A stretch of 37,948 nt of DNA from Romboutsia weinsteinii (GCF_002250835.2 NZ_NOJY02000030.1:1-37948); one strand, 5' to 3'. Counted from the first letter of the stretch, positions 26,409 through 35,249 are shown. Translations and numbers: made by a program. Notes: generated from the letters alone by a model not told the origin.

Positions 26409-27113
26409 TTATGTATGTTTACTTTTTTTAACTTTTTCTAATTTACCTGATAATTTTATAAACTGTTCACTTGTTATTGATACACCTTTTCTACTAACAG
26501 AGATTAACTCTTCCTCTTTTAGTTCTTTTAAGTTTCGATTAATAGTCCTTATTGAAAATCCTAATATTGATCCAATTTCTTCCCGAGTTTTTTCTAAAAA
26601 AACGGTATCACCATCTTTACTTTCAAACACACTTATTAAATAACTTATTAGTATACATATTGATGGATATGCCAACACCTCTCCAGTTTTTAATGACTGC
26701 TCATACATTATATTTGATATAAATTTTAATATATCTAAAGTCAATTGATGATCTGAGTTTAACCATTTTTTAAAATCTTCTTTTGGGATTTCAAGTATAA
26801 TACACTCTGTACTAGCCTTTAGAGTTGAAGTATATTCTCGTTTATTTGCCATTATTTCCATAAGACCTATATATCCAATAGGCTCTACACTTGAAAAACT
26901 ATATACAAATCCATTTTCAAATTCATTGCTTACTTGCATTATTCCTTGGCAACTTATAAATACACTTTTAATCTGATTACCTCTTAAAACTATTATTTTT
27001 CCTTGTTCTATTCTTTTTATTTTACATTTTGATTTTATTTTATTTGGTATTTTGTCAATAAATTCTTTTGCCTTTTGATTTTCTATGTAATCATAAAATA
27101 GGCTATCGTACAT
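26409..27113 (-). CDS. Crp/Fnr-family regulator of the yjjIW operon
   Basis: A 234-residue regulator. A cyclic-nucleotide-binding-like beta roll covers about 20-125 (IKRIEQGKIIVLRGNQIKSV, EPIGYIGLMEIMAN) and a Crp-type winged helix about 160-230 (KTREEIGSILGFSIRTINRN). It lacks the N-terminal cysteine cluster of Fnr and a convincing cAMP pocket, so the signal is unknown. It is the first gene of the regulator-yjjI-yjjW operon. A perfect 12-bp palindrome sits at the activator position of its promoter, so it probably activates its own operon. It may sense the enzyme's substrate or anaerobic state. Confidence 0.9.
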   Translation of the reverse strand: MYDSLFYDYIENQKAKEFIDKIPNKIKSKCKIKRIEQGKIIVLRGNQIKSVFISCQGIMQVSNEFENGFVYSFSSVEPIGYIGLMEIMANKREYTSTLKASTECIILEIPKEDFKKWLNSDHQLTLDILKFISNIMYEQSLKTGEVLAYPSICILISYLISVFESKDGDTVFLEKTREEIGSILGFSIRTINRNLKELKEEELISVSRKGVSITSEQFIKLSGKLEKVKKSKHT

Positions 27114-27153
27114 ATCTTAGTTACTCCTATAAGTTATTTTATTTTCTTTAATT

Positions 27154-27193
27154 ATTTTATCATGATTCATAAATAGTTAAAGGACATATGTCC
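27154..27193 (-). promoter_or_regulatory. Promoter with palindromic Crp-type operator
   Basis: On the minus strand TTTAAC (27181-27176) and TAAAAT (27159-27154) are 16 bases apart. The perfect palindrome GGACATATGTCC (27193-27182) ends right before the -35, its centre about 40.5 bases upstream of the expected start, which is where class II Crp/Fnr activators bind. The regulator gene begins 41 bases after the -10. Confidence 0.6.
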
Positions 27194-27253
27194 CTTTTAA
27201 ATTTATATGTAACTTTCCCAATTTCCCATTTTTGTATGGGTATTTTCATAATA

Positions 27254-27287
27254 TAAAAAGCCGTATCCTTCTACTTGGATACGGCTT
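27254..27287 (-). terminator. Terminator of the sigma-ABC operon
   Basis: On the minus strand AAGCCGTATCC (27287-27277) pairs perfectly with GGATACGGCTT (27268-27258) around an 8-base loop, followed by Ts; 18 bases beyond the permease stop. Confidence 0.92.
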
Positions 27288-27305
27288 ATAAACTCCATTT
27301 TAATA

Positions 27306-28457
27306 TTAAATTTCTTGTTTTTTTCCAAAATACTTTATTAAAAATAAGGTTACTGGTATTACTATTATCACTAAGGTAGTAAGTACAGTAGAATACAGTA
27401 CTGGATTACCTAATATGTTGTATGTATTTGTGTATTGAAACGAGCTTTGTATTCTTACAGCTTCAGATATATTTATCTCTCTTAATATTCTTCCTATATT
27501 TCCAGTAATAAAATTCCCTATATATTGAGGAACATGGTATATCGCTAATCCAAATAATAAAGATAGCATATTATTTTTTAATATTAGTGATATAAGCATG
27601 ATTATTGATGCATATAAAAGTAATCCCATAAAACTTGTTGCTAGACCTCTTAAATAAAATTCACTCATAGTTATATTAAACGGAGTTCCCTCGTATCCAT
27701 TAAAGAGACTTAGAGGCAGATTACCTCCTTCAAATCCAATAGCCGCTGCATTTAGAGAATAAATACCATTCATAAATATAAAGGTAATAAAAGTATAAAT
27801 AACTCCTGTCAGTATTTTTGAAGTTACTAATTTTGTCTTTCCATTTCTTGAGCTTAATATTATAGATGAGCTATTTCTTTGATAATCTTCACTAAATATT
27901 GTTGCTATACCTATAGCTACTAGTGTTGAAGTTAGTGTAGCTATCACATTAAAATCGGCTGATATATTCCATAAAAATTTGTAATAAAACTTCGGAGCCT
28001 CTCTTTTACTTATGATACTATGTATGTAATCAAGGTTCTTATACTCAAATGTGTTTGTTTTTCCTTTACTTTCTAGATTTTTAATTTCATCCTTAATATC
28101 CTCAAGTCTATACCTTTCACCATTAATCAAATACATTGGATCTGTCTGTATCATATAATCTCTTAGGTGGTAGTAATATAAATTTTCTTCCTTTGTAAGT
28201 TCTATATCCTTTTTTTTCTTGTTATGTATTTCCTCTATTTTTGTACTAATTTTCCTAACCTCGTCTTCCTTTATTACCCTGCCTTCGTATGGTTCAAAAA
28301 TCTTTTTTATTTCTTTGACACTATCAAACCCAGAGTGTTTAGGGTTTATATTTGCATATATATTTATACCTCCAAACAATACAGCAAGAAGTATCATTAT
28401 AATTATTAATTTCTTTGATAAAATTTTGTATAACTCAAGCTTTATTAAATCTATCAT
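27306..28457 (-). CDS. ABC-2 type permease, YxlG-like position
   Basis: About 383 residues. One helix lies at the N-terminus (after MIDLIKLELYKILSKK), followed by a polar external stretch of about 130 residues, then five or so helices and a lysine-rich end. This is the layout of ABC-2 export permeases. The ATG at 28457 has GGGGGG before it; the 18-codon extension in the same frame overlaps the upstream gene and is unlikely. The partner ATPase gene ends 13 bases upstream. The position as last gene after sigma factor, membrane protein and ATPase is the same as yxlG in the B. subtilis sigY operon. Substrate unknown; similar pairs confer resistance to peptides. Confidence 0.87.
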   Translation of the reverse strand: MIDLIKLELYKILSKKLIIIMILLAVLFGGINIYANINPKHSGFDSVKEIKKIFEPYEGRVIKEDEVRKISTKIEEIHNKKKKDIELTKEENLYYYHLRDYMIQTDPMYLINGERYRLEDIKDEIKNLESKGKTNTFEYKNLDYIHSIISKREAPKFYYKFLWNISADFNVIATLTSTLVAIGIATIFSEDYQRNSSSIILSSRNGKTKLVTSKILTGVIYTFITFIFMNGIYSLNAAAIGFEGGNLPLSLFNGYEGTPFNITMSEFYLRGLATSFMGLLLYASIIMLISLILKNNMLSLLFGLAIYHVPQYIGNFITGNIGRILREINISEAVRIQSSFQYTNTYNILGNPVLYSTVLTTLVIIVIPVTLFLIKYFGKKQEI

Positions 28458-28470
28458 ATCTTTCCCCCCC

Positions 28471-29352
28471 TTATACACATACTTCTTCTTTAAAGTAATA
28501 TAAAAATACATCTTCTAAATTAGGTTCTTCTTCAATGCAAGCTACTCCCTCTATCTCAGGTCTAACATCATCTACAACTCTAGCTAAGACATATTGATTT
28601 TCTCTTACCATATTAGATATTTTGAATTTATTTTGAAGTCTATTAAGCTGTTCTTCTTTTAGCTTTAAAGTAAATACCTTTCCTTTTATTGTATCTATTA
28701 TTTCACGTGGTGTTGATCTTTCAATCAACTCCCCATCCTTCATAACCAAAATCTCACTTGCGATAAATTCTATATCTGATACTATGTGTGTCGATAGTAT
28801 TACAATCTTATTTTTAGATATATCAGCTATTAAATTTTTAAATCTTATTCTTTCATTCGGGTCTAAACCAGCTGTAGGTTCATCCAAAATTAATATCTTA
28901 GGGTCATTTAGAAGAGCCTGAGCAATTCCTAGTCTTTGTTTCATACCACCGGAGAAGCCATCTATTTTTTTCTTTCTATACTTATCCAAATTAACAAACT
29001 TCAATAATTCATCTATTTTGATTTTGGCCTCTTTCTTATCTAGACCTTTTAATGCAGACACATACATAAGAAATTTTTCTGCTGTAAAGTTTTTATAAAA
29101 TCCTATATCTTGTGGCACATATCCCAGTAAATCTCTATAGTTTGGGCCTAATTCATTTTTATTTTTCCCATTTACCAGTATTTCCCCAGTAGTCGGACTA
29201 GATACATCTGCTAGTATCCTCATTACTGTAGTCTTTCCAGCTCCATTTTCTCCTAATAGAGCATATACACCATTATTTAATGTTACATTAAAATTATTAA
29301 CGGCTACCTTATCTTTAAATTTTTTACTAATATTTTTTATAATTAACTCCAT
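28471..29352 (-). CDS. ABC exporter ATP-binding protein, YxlF/BcrA-like
   Basis: A 293-residue ATPase. Motifs: Walker A GENGAGKTT, Q-loop GYVPQDIGFYKNFT, signature FSGGMKQRLG, Walker B ILILDEPTAGLDPNER and switch LSTHIV. The C-terminal extension ends in LEDVFLYYF, the form found in drug- and peptide-export ATPases (BcrA, YxlF). It drives the permease encoded next. It follows the membrane protein gene by 11 bases. Confidence 0.93.
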   Translation of the reverse strand: MELIIKNISKKFKDKVAVNNFNVTLNNGVYALLGENGAGKTTVMRILADVSSPTTGEILVNGKNKNELGPNYRDLLGYVPQDIGFYKNFTAEKFLMYVSALKGLDKKEAKIKIDELLKFVNLDKYRKKKIDGFSGGMKQRLGIAQALLNDPKILILDEPTAGLDPNERIRFKNLIADISKNKIVILSTHIVSDIEFIASEILVMKDGELIERSTPREIIDTIKGKVFTLKLKEEQLNRLQNKFKISNMVRENQYVLARVVDDVRPEIEGVACIEEEPNLEDVFLYYFKEEVCV

Positions 29353-29363
29353 ATTTTACCCTC

Positions 29364-30230
29364 CTACAAATGAAAGTTTGTACAACTTTTATAATCTATA
29401 CAATTTTTATAAAATACTCTTAATGATAAAATCATACTTGCCATGCATACACCTAATATCATTAACATTGAAACGTTACTAATATTGATAACAACCTCAG
29501 GAATACGTGCAGCTACTACCGTAGTTACCCCCAATATCCATACAGCTATACACAAAGCAATACTATTAATACTTTTATACACAGAAACTATCAACAATGA
29601 TATGCTGGCTATTGTGCACATTGGTATTAACCATACACATATAACTTTTAATAAATTTACCTGTGAATAAACATTTACAGATATCACACTCATTATTAAG
29701 CTTATACACATAGATATGGATATTATAATTATTGATTTTGCCAATATCATTTCTCTTAATGAATATTTATAACTTAGCTCCAGCTCCCATACATTTTCAT
29801 CTCTACCTCTTATAAACTCAACCATTCCTAATAATATTGGTATCGGTGCTATTATAGATGAGCATATTGTTAAGTCTATGTTTATATTTTTAATACTAAT
29901 CACTCCATAAAGTATCAGCATAAGAGATACTAGCCAGTAAGATTTATTTGTGACTCCCATTTGAAGCTTTACTAACTTTGATATTGACTGCATATTATTT
30001 GAAGAACAAATTTTAATTTGTTCATTTACCTTCTCCTCATGCTTCACAGGCATATATGATCTAAGTACATCTATTGTTGAATCTACCTTTTGTTTATCTA
30101 CACTTTTTACTACGTAATTATCTAGGTAATTTTCTATATCTTCTAAGTCTTCTTCTAGTAAATCTTCAAATTCTAATCTGTCTACATCCTCACATCTTAT
30201 GCTGTATACACTCTCTCGTACTTTTTTCAC
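29364..30230 (-). CDS. Membrane protein, probable regulator partner of the sigma factor
   Basis: About 288 residues. The first 100 or so are polar and acidic (DRLEFEDLLEEDLEDIENYL), and about six helices follow (from YWLVSLMLILYGVI onward). I do not recognise a named family. It directly follows the sigma factor gene and overlaps its end by about 41 bases if the GTG at 30230 is the start (GGAGGTG seven bases before); the upstream TTG at 30245 lies within that ribosome site. In the sigY operon this position holds the small proteins YxlC-E, which hold the sigma factor inactive, so a cytoplasmic N-terminal domain that binds sigma is a reasonable but unproven idea. Confidence 0.75.
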   Translation of the reverse strand: MKKVRESVYSIRCEDVDRLEFEDLLEEDLEDIENYLDNYVVKSVDKQKVDSTIDVLRSYMPVKHEEKVNEQIKICSSNNMQSISKLVKLQMGVTNKSYWLVSLMLILYGVISIKNINIDLTICSSIIAPIPILLGMVEFIRGRDENVWELELSYKYSLREMILAKSIIIISISMCISLIMSVISVNVYSQVNLLKVICVWLIPMCTIASISLLIVSVYKSINSIALCIAVWILGVTTVVAARIPEVVINISNVSMLMILGVCMASMILSLRVFYKNCIDYKSCTNFHL

Positions 30231-30777
30231 ATATATCACCTCCAAGCAATTTTTTTAAATTCTTAATTCCATTAAATAACCTAGATTTTATAGTGTTTTC
30301 ATTCTCACCTGTAATAGTACTTATTTCTTTTATTTTTAAATCATTATAATATTTTAAAATTATTGCTTCTCTTTGAAGATTTGGAAGCGTATTTACAGCT
30401 TCTTTTATCTTTATCACTTCTTCTTTTTTGTCTAATAAGTCCACTACATTGTTTTTATCTGGTATATCATATTCTTGTATATCTTGAGATTCATACCTTT
30501 GCTTATATGTTTTGCTCTTAAAATAATCCTTAGTTGAGTTTGAAGCTATCTTTAAAAGCCAACTTCTATATTTTTTATCTTCTATATTATACTTACTTAA
30601 ATTTTTCATCATCTTTATAAATACTTCCTGAGTTAAATCGTATGAGATGTTGTAATCTCCTGTATTTCTATATATAAAACTATGTACTAAGTCGTAATGT
30701 CTTTTCACCAAAATTTCCATCGCACTTTCATTTCCTTTAAGTATCTCACATAACAATAATTCATCACTCTGTGCCAC
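30190..30777 (-). CDS. ECF-type RNA polymerase sigma factor, SigY-like context
   Basis: A 195-residue sigma factor with only regions 2 and 4. Region 2 (about 19-90) contains YDLTQEVFIKMMKNLSKYN and YRSWLLKIASNSTKDYFKSK; region 4 (about 128-178) contains LPNLQREAIILKYYNDLKIK, then EISTITGENENTIKSRLFNG. It directs RNA polymerase to a small set of stress genes, almost always including its own operon. The start is GTG at 30777 with a GGGGGG site. An ECF-like promoter lies 24-52 bases upstream. The genes behind it encode a membrane protein and an ABC exporter. Confidence 0.93.
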   Translation of the reverse strand: MAQSDELLLCEILKGNESAMEILVKRHYDLVHSFIYRNTGDYNISYDLTQEVFIKMMKNLSKYNIEDKKYRSWLLKIASNSTKDYFKSKTYKQRYESQDIQEYDIPDKNNVVDLLDKKEEVIKIKEAVNTLPNLQREAIILKYYNDLKIKEISTITGENENTIKSRLFNGIKNLKKLLGGDICEKSTRECIQHKM

Positions 30778-30800
30778 TCGTCTTCCCCCCTTTCACTTAT

Positions 30801-30829
30801 ATAACGAGTTCTATCTATAAAAAGTTTTA
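30801..30829 (-). promoter_or_regulatory. Candidate ECF-sigma autoregulated promoter
   Basis: On the minus strand TAAAAC (30829-30824) and CGTTAT (30806-30801) are 17 bases apart, a pattern close to the AAC.../CGT... promoters of ECF sigma factors. It is placed so that the transcript would start about 17 bases before the GTG. No good sigma-A promoter overlaps it. Confidence 0.5.
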
Positions 30830-30956
30830 TTCTTTTTAATAATTTTCTATAATTTATTTTATCTCAGTAAATTCTAATTTTACTATCATATATATAATCA
30901 TATTAATTCATTGAATTAACATAAAATCACTAGATCTATAATATTTCATTTTATAA

Positions 30957-30997
30957 ATAAAAAAAGATGTTAGTGAAAATCACTAACATCTTTTTTT
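30957..30997 (-). terminator. Terminator after the flavoprotein gene
   Basis: AAAGATGTTAGTG (30963-30975) pairs perfectly with CACTAACATCTTT (30981-30993) around a 5-base loop, with A and T runs on the two sides, so it works in both directions. It begins 8 bases beyond the flavoprotein stop. Confidence 0.93.
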
Positions 30998-31004
30998 ATT
31001 TATA

Positions 31005-32543
31005 TTAACAATCAGTTCTACAATGACATCCTATAGACTTATCTTGATTGAGCATTGCATCTAAAAATATAAGTGAAAAGTTTAGATAACTATCAAGTAT
31101 AGATTTATTACTATATAAAATATTAATATTAGAAGTATCTTCCTTTAGCTTATACATTTTATCCTTAGCTCTATTGATACTTTTTTCGCTCCTCAATATA
31201 GAGGCTTCTGTATATAGTACTTCTCTAATTTCTAATATAGCTTTTTTAAATTTATTAAGGTCATCAGAATTTCCAATTACCCTGTGGTTACTTTCTGAGC
31301 TATGGTTGTCCTTTATATTAAAATCTTTGAAGTCATTTAATTTGCAATATTCACTAGCACTTCTTCCTGCAATCGCACCAAAAACTAATGCATTACAAGT
31401 AGATAATCCACCTATTCTATCGGCACCATGAACCCCTCCGGTCACCTCTCCACATGCAAATATACCATCTACAGTTGTACAAGCTTTTTTATCTATTTTT
31501 AGACCTCCATTGCAAGCATGAGCAAATGGTGCTATATGTATTTTGTTGCTAGTATCTTTTTTAAATTTATTGAGCCACTTAAAGTAATTATATATTAGAG
31601 TATCATCAATACTTTCTATGTCCTTTGGATATTCAAAGTAAGCACTATTCTTATCTAACTGATAATACTGGAATAGAACTTTATCAACTAGACTTGATTT
31701 AAGTCGAGTTGTAAACGGGCCATAAGTTGATCTTTCATCCATTATATTATCTATATCTTCTATCTTACCTAAAATATTGGATTTATTTTTATCTCTAAGT
31801 GTTATGTACTTAAAAACTCTTTCATTAAATATAGTCTTGTACATAGGTTTTATATACGCGGGTATAAATTGAACAAATTCAAGATTAATTAATTCACATC
31901 CTACTTTGTAGGCTAAGTATTGAACTATAGGAGAATCAAGTTCTAGAGAAAAATTGTGCTTAAATAAAGAAGTATATCCTCCAGATGCAATTACTATAGA
32001 TTTTGCTTTTATTAGGTCTATAGATTTATCTTTATTCTCAACCAAAACACCTTTAGAGCCATTACCTTCATTACAAATATCAATAACTTTAGTACTTGAC
32101 ATCAGTGTAATATTTTCGTTATCTAATATCTTGCTGAATACCTCTTTTGCACTTTTAAAATCAAATCCGAACCATCTTCTTTTATTAGAATCAAAACAAG
32201 GAACTACTCCATCTTTATCAACAGATTCTTTTAATTTAATGTCTTGTTCAAGCAAAAAATTTATCTCATTATTCACATTATCTACTAAAATAGAACTAAG
32301 TTGTGGATTAGATAAATTACACCCGACTCTATTTATATTTTCTAATAAATCATTCTTATCTTCATCATCTTTAGGCCCTATCATACCAAGTCCCCATGTA
32401 CCTGGATAAAAACTAGCTCCAGAGCAAAATTCTTTTGAAGTTACCATACAAACACTTAGATTATCTTTTAAAAGCTCTTGAGTACAACGTATTCCTCCAA
32501 GACCCGAACCTATAACTATTACATCAAATACTTTATTATCCAT
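31005..32543 (-). CDS. FAD flavoprotein of the NadB/fumarate reductase family
   Basis: A 512-residue flavoprotein. FAD-binding motif VIGSGLGGIRC lies at the N-terminus; IVIASGGYTSLF, PFAHACNGGLKI and IFACGEVTGGVHGADRIGGL are family marks of L-aspartate oxidase and the fumarate reductase flavoprotein. The catalytic arginine region appears as YGPFTTRLK. It differs from NadB in the C-terminus: the usual SRGAHYR-type motif is replaced by SIGCHCRTDC, with three cysteines in the last eight residues, and the chain stops there. No nadA, nadC or iron-sulfur subunit is adjacent, so NadB is unproven. It lies 81 bases behind the FUSC gene, probably in one transcript. Confidence 0.85.
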   Translation of the reverse strand: MDNKVFDVIVIGSGLGGIRCTQELLKDNLSVCMVTSKEFCSGASFYPGTWGLGMIGPKDDEDKNDLLENINRVGCNLSNPQLSSILVDNVNNEINFLLEQDIKLKESVDKDGVVPCFDSNKRRWFGFDFKSAKEVFSKILDNENITLMSSTKVIDICNEGNGSKGVLVENKDKSIDLIKAKSIVIASGGYTSLFKHNFSLELDSPIVQYLAYKVGCELINLEFVQFIPAYIKPMYKTIFNERVFKYITLRDKNKSNILGKIEDIDNIMDERSTYGPFTTRLKSSLVDKVLFQYYQLDKNSAYFEYPKDIESIDDTLIYNYFKWLNKFKKDTSNKIHIAPFAHACNGGLKIDKKACTTVDGIFACGEVTGGVHGADRIGGLSTCNALVFGAIAGRSASEYCKLNDFKDFNIKDNHSSESNHRVIGNSDDLNKFKKAILEIREVLYTEASILRSEKSINRAKDKMYKLKEDTSNINILYSNKSILDSYLNFSLIFLDAMLNQDKSIGCHCRTDC

Positions 32544-32624
32544 ATAAAAAGATCTCCTTGCCGTAAATTTATCATTAAGTATAAGTTAAATTTCGACAAA
32601 AAGATCTATAGTCCTTTTATTATA

Positions 32625-33686
32625 TTAAATTTTTATACTAGCCATCTTATTAAAATTATCTTCATGCTTAGTTACATATATTAATTTATCTACTATTAAA
32701 GCAAGTATTGCTCCTATTATTACAAACATCAACCTTTGTCCTACTGCAAATATACTTCCATGCGATAGAGCTAACGGTGCTACTGATGATATAGTAACAA
32801 GTATGATTATATGCTTGTAGTCTTTAAAGAATGGATTTAAATATCCTGCTAGTAATATAATTAATGTTCTTGATGTATCATCTTTAAGTACTAAGAACGA
32901 TATTATTACTATCAACCCACCAATCATAGTTCCTTCTACTCTTTTCTTTGATCTTACTTTTGTATCTTCTGAATAGATCTCTGTCAGAGAGAATATTGTG
33001 TATGACATCCAAGCCCCTTGAGCTAATCCAAGATATTGAGTCACAAATGCAGTTATAGATGTAAGTGCACCTAATTTAATAGCATATAATGCTCTTTTCT
33101 TATGAATATATATATCTTTTTCAAATAGCCTAAATTTCTTGTATTCATCATTATCATATTTTGCTACACATATTTCGGCTTCTAATTTATTACGATCCTC
33201 TACTTCTCCAACAGCATTTGCTTCCTTCTTAGAGGAATGAACTATATATTGAGATGCCATTATAAGTACTGCACCAAATATTAAAGCAATCATTCTATTT
33301 GTAAAATCTATACCTTGTACTGGTTTGTATAACATAAATAAATACTGAAGTCCATATGGCAGAATTATAGACTTGTTAAGATCTTTTGTAAGTAAATATC
33401 CTATTAATCCTAATGTTATAAAATTCAATACTATCCCTATCCACATATTTCCGTATGAAATATGCGAAACAATACCTAGGAATACATTGATAGTTAATAA
33501 TTTTAAAAAATTCTCTATAGGTTTTTTAGTTAAGTCTTTTTGCATTAATACTAATAAAGCTACTACTATCGTTACCCCTACAGAACTATTAATCTCTCCA
33601 AAAACAGATTTAAATATTGATATAAATACTGTAATTACAAGAAACATTATTGTATTTGGGATTAATTTTGGTAAAAATTCTTTCAA
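32625..33686 (-). CDS. FUSC-family membrane protein
   Basis: A 353-residue protein with two blocks of about five to six helices separated by a charged cytoplasmic stretch (about 150-200; EDRNKLEAEICVAKYDNDEY). The second block begins with KRALYAIKLGALTSITAFVT and contains YTIFSLTEIYSEDTKVRSKK, then RVEGTMIGG, the usual FUSC/aromatic acid exporter motif. The family exports aromatic acids or antimicrobials such as fusaric acid. A GGGGGGC-type site precedes the ATG. It is followed by the flavoprotein gene with no clear terminator between. Substrate unknown. Confidence 0.85.
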   Translation of the reverse strand: MKEFLPKLIPNTIMFLVITVFISIFKSVFGEINSSVGVTIVVALLVLMQKDLTKKPIENFLKLLTINVFLGIVSHISYGNMWIGIVLNFITLGLIGYLLTKDLNKSIILPYGLQYLFMLYKPVQGIDFTNRMIALIFGAVLIMASQYIVHSSKKEANAVGEVEDRNKLEAEICVAKYDNDEYKKFRLFEKDIYIHKKRALYAIKLGALTSITAFVTQYLGLAQGAWMSYTIFSLTEIYSEDTKVRSKKRVEGTMIGGLIVIISFLVLKDDTSRTLIILLAGYLNPFFKDYKHIIILVTISSVAPLALSHGSIFAVGQRLMFVIIGAILALIVDKLIYVTKHEDNFNKMASIKI

Positions 33687-33934
33687 TATTTTTGCCCCCC
33701 TCGTATAGTTAATGATTTATACTATCATAGCAAATTTACATTTTCAATATATCAAAACATTATTCAAATTACTTTTTTTATCTTTTTAAATTTTATTTTC
33801 GGTTGTATATGTATATTATTCAGTTCAATGTAATATTAATCCGTTAATCTATGTATTATATTCTATAATTCCTCATTAATATTTTTTATAATTCGTAAAT
33901 TTATTTTAATTTAAAATGTTTTTTAGTGTTTTTA

Positions 33935-33963
33935 TTGACTTTTATTAAAAATGAGAGTAATGT
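33935..33963 (+). promoter_or_regulatory. Candidate nhaA promoter
   Basis: TTGACT (33935-33940), 17 bases, then TAATGT (33958-33963), about 50 bases before the nhaA start codon. An inverted repeat TGAGA-N8-TCTCA (33952-33969) overlaps the -10 and might bind a repressor. The rest of the 327-base gap (33687-34013) is A+T-rich with nothing else evident. Confidence 0.45.
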
Positions 33964-34013
33964 TTCTCAATACTAACTAAATACTTTTTTATTTTAAGGA
34001 GGAACAACTTATT

Positions 34014-35208
34014 ATGACACTTAATTACAAACAATTTATAAAATCTGAGGTGTTTACCAGGCACACTACTTATACTTGCAACAATAATATCTCTTATAGT
34101 TGCAAATAGTCCCTTAGGTGACAGCTATCATCATTTACTCAGCGGAATAAATCTATTTGGTAATTTTAACATTCACATGCTCGTAAATGATTTTCTTATG
34201 ACTATATTTTTCTTGCTAGTTGGTTTAGAAATCAAACATGAAGTATTGCACGGAAATTTATCTAGTTTAAAAAAGGCTTCATTTCCTATCATAGGTGCCA
34301 TTGGAGGAGTCTTAGTACCTGCAATTATATTTTTAATATTTAACTCAAATACAGAGTTTGCATCTGGTGTTGGTATACCTATATCTACAGATATAGCATT
34401 TGCTATAGGTTTATTTATGATGCTAAAAAATAAAATGAATCCTCTGTTAAAGATATTCTTATTATCTTTAGCTGTTGTAGATGATTTAATTTCTATTTTG
34501 GTAATTGGTATTTTATATTCGTCAGGAATAAAATACGAGTTTCTGATTATGTCTGCTATCATAACTGGACTACTACTTATTATTAATAAGAAAAAAATAA
34601 ACAAAATTACTCCATATATGATATTAGGATTCATTTTATGGATATGTATATACTCTAGTGGCATACATGCTACGATAAGTGGTGTTATATTAGCTATGTC
34701 TATACCTTCTAAAAAATTTATAAACTCTAAATCGTCTGTATTAGAATCTTTGGAGCATAAGTTAACACCAATATGTAATTACTTTATATTACCATTATTT
34801 GCTTTAGTAAATACAGCTATAAGTTTCGGCGTTAGCACAAATTCTAACTCTAGCATGACTTTAATTAATGGTATAATAATCGGTCTATTTATAGGTAAAC
34901 CGCTTGGTATAATGTTATTTACTTGGATTGCAACTAAGCTAAATATTACAGAAAAGCCTGAAGGTGTAGATTGGTGGTCTATATTTGCAGTATCTTTACT
35001 TGCTGGTATTGGATTCACAATGTCTATATTTGTGTCTGAAGTAGCATTTGGATATAGCGCTGAACTCGTTAATATATCTAAAGTTTCTATATTAATAGCT
35101 TCAGTCATGTCAATTTGTGCAACTTATATGGTATCTACAGTTATAAACATATATAAGAAAAAGTCTGCTATATATATAAATTCATCTGATACTAAAAGTA
35201 TGGCTTAG
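34014..35208 (+). pseudogene. nhaA: Na+/H+ antiporter NhaA, frameshifted near the 5' end
   Basis: The expected start, ATG at 34014 with AAGGAGGAAC before it, opens MTLNYKQFIKSEV and then hits a stop at 34107 in that frame. The NhaA sequence resumes one frame over at 34057 (PGTLLILATIISLIVANSPL) and runs without break to 35208. Removing the A at 34056 restores a 397-residue protein, the normal length (E. coli 388). The rest is intact: ISTDIAFAIG and AVVDDLISIL carry the ion-binding aspartates, and GIGFTMSIFVS is conserved. An internal ATG at 34177 would make 343 residues lacking the first helix. It is either a pseudogene, a sequencing error or, less likely, recoded. NhaA exports Na+ and takes in H+ at high pH. 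Confidence 0.85.
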
Positions 35209-35249
35209 TTTTATATTAACTCCAACATATTCCACGAGATATACTATAT

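Noticed and set aside
34050..34060. Programmed +1 frameshift in nhaA
   Set aside because: TTT to TTA slippage is conceivable, but there is no stop codon or other stimulator at the site; an extra base is simpler. Kept only as a remote option.
34173..34664. Minus-strand frame of 163 codons
   Set aside because: It is the reverse of the conserved NhaA coding sequence and matches no family.
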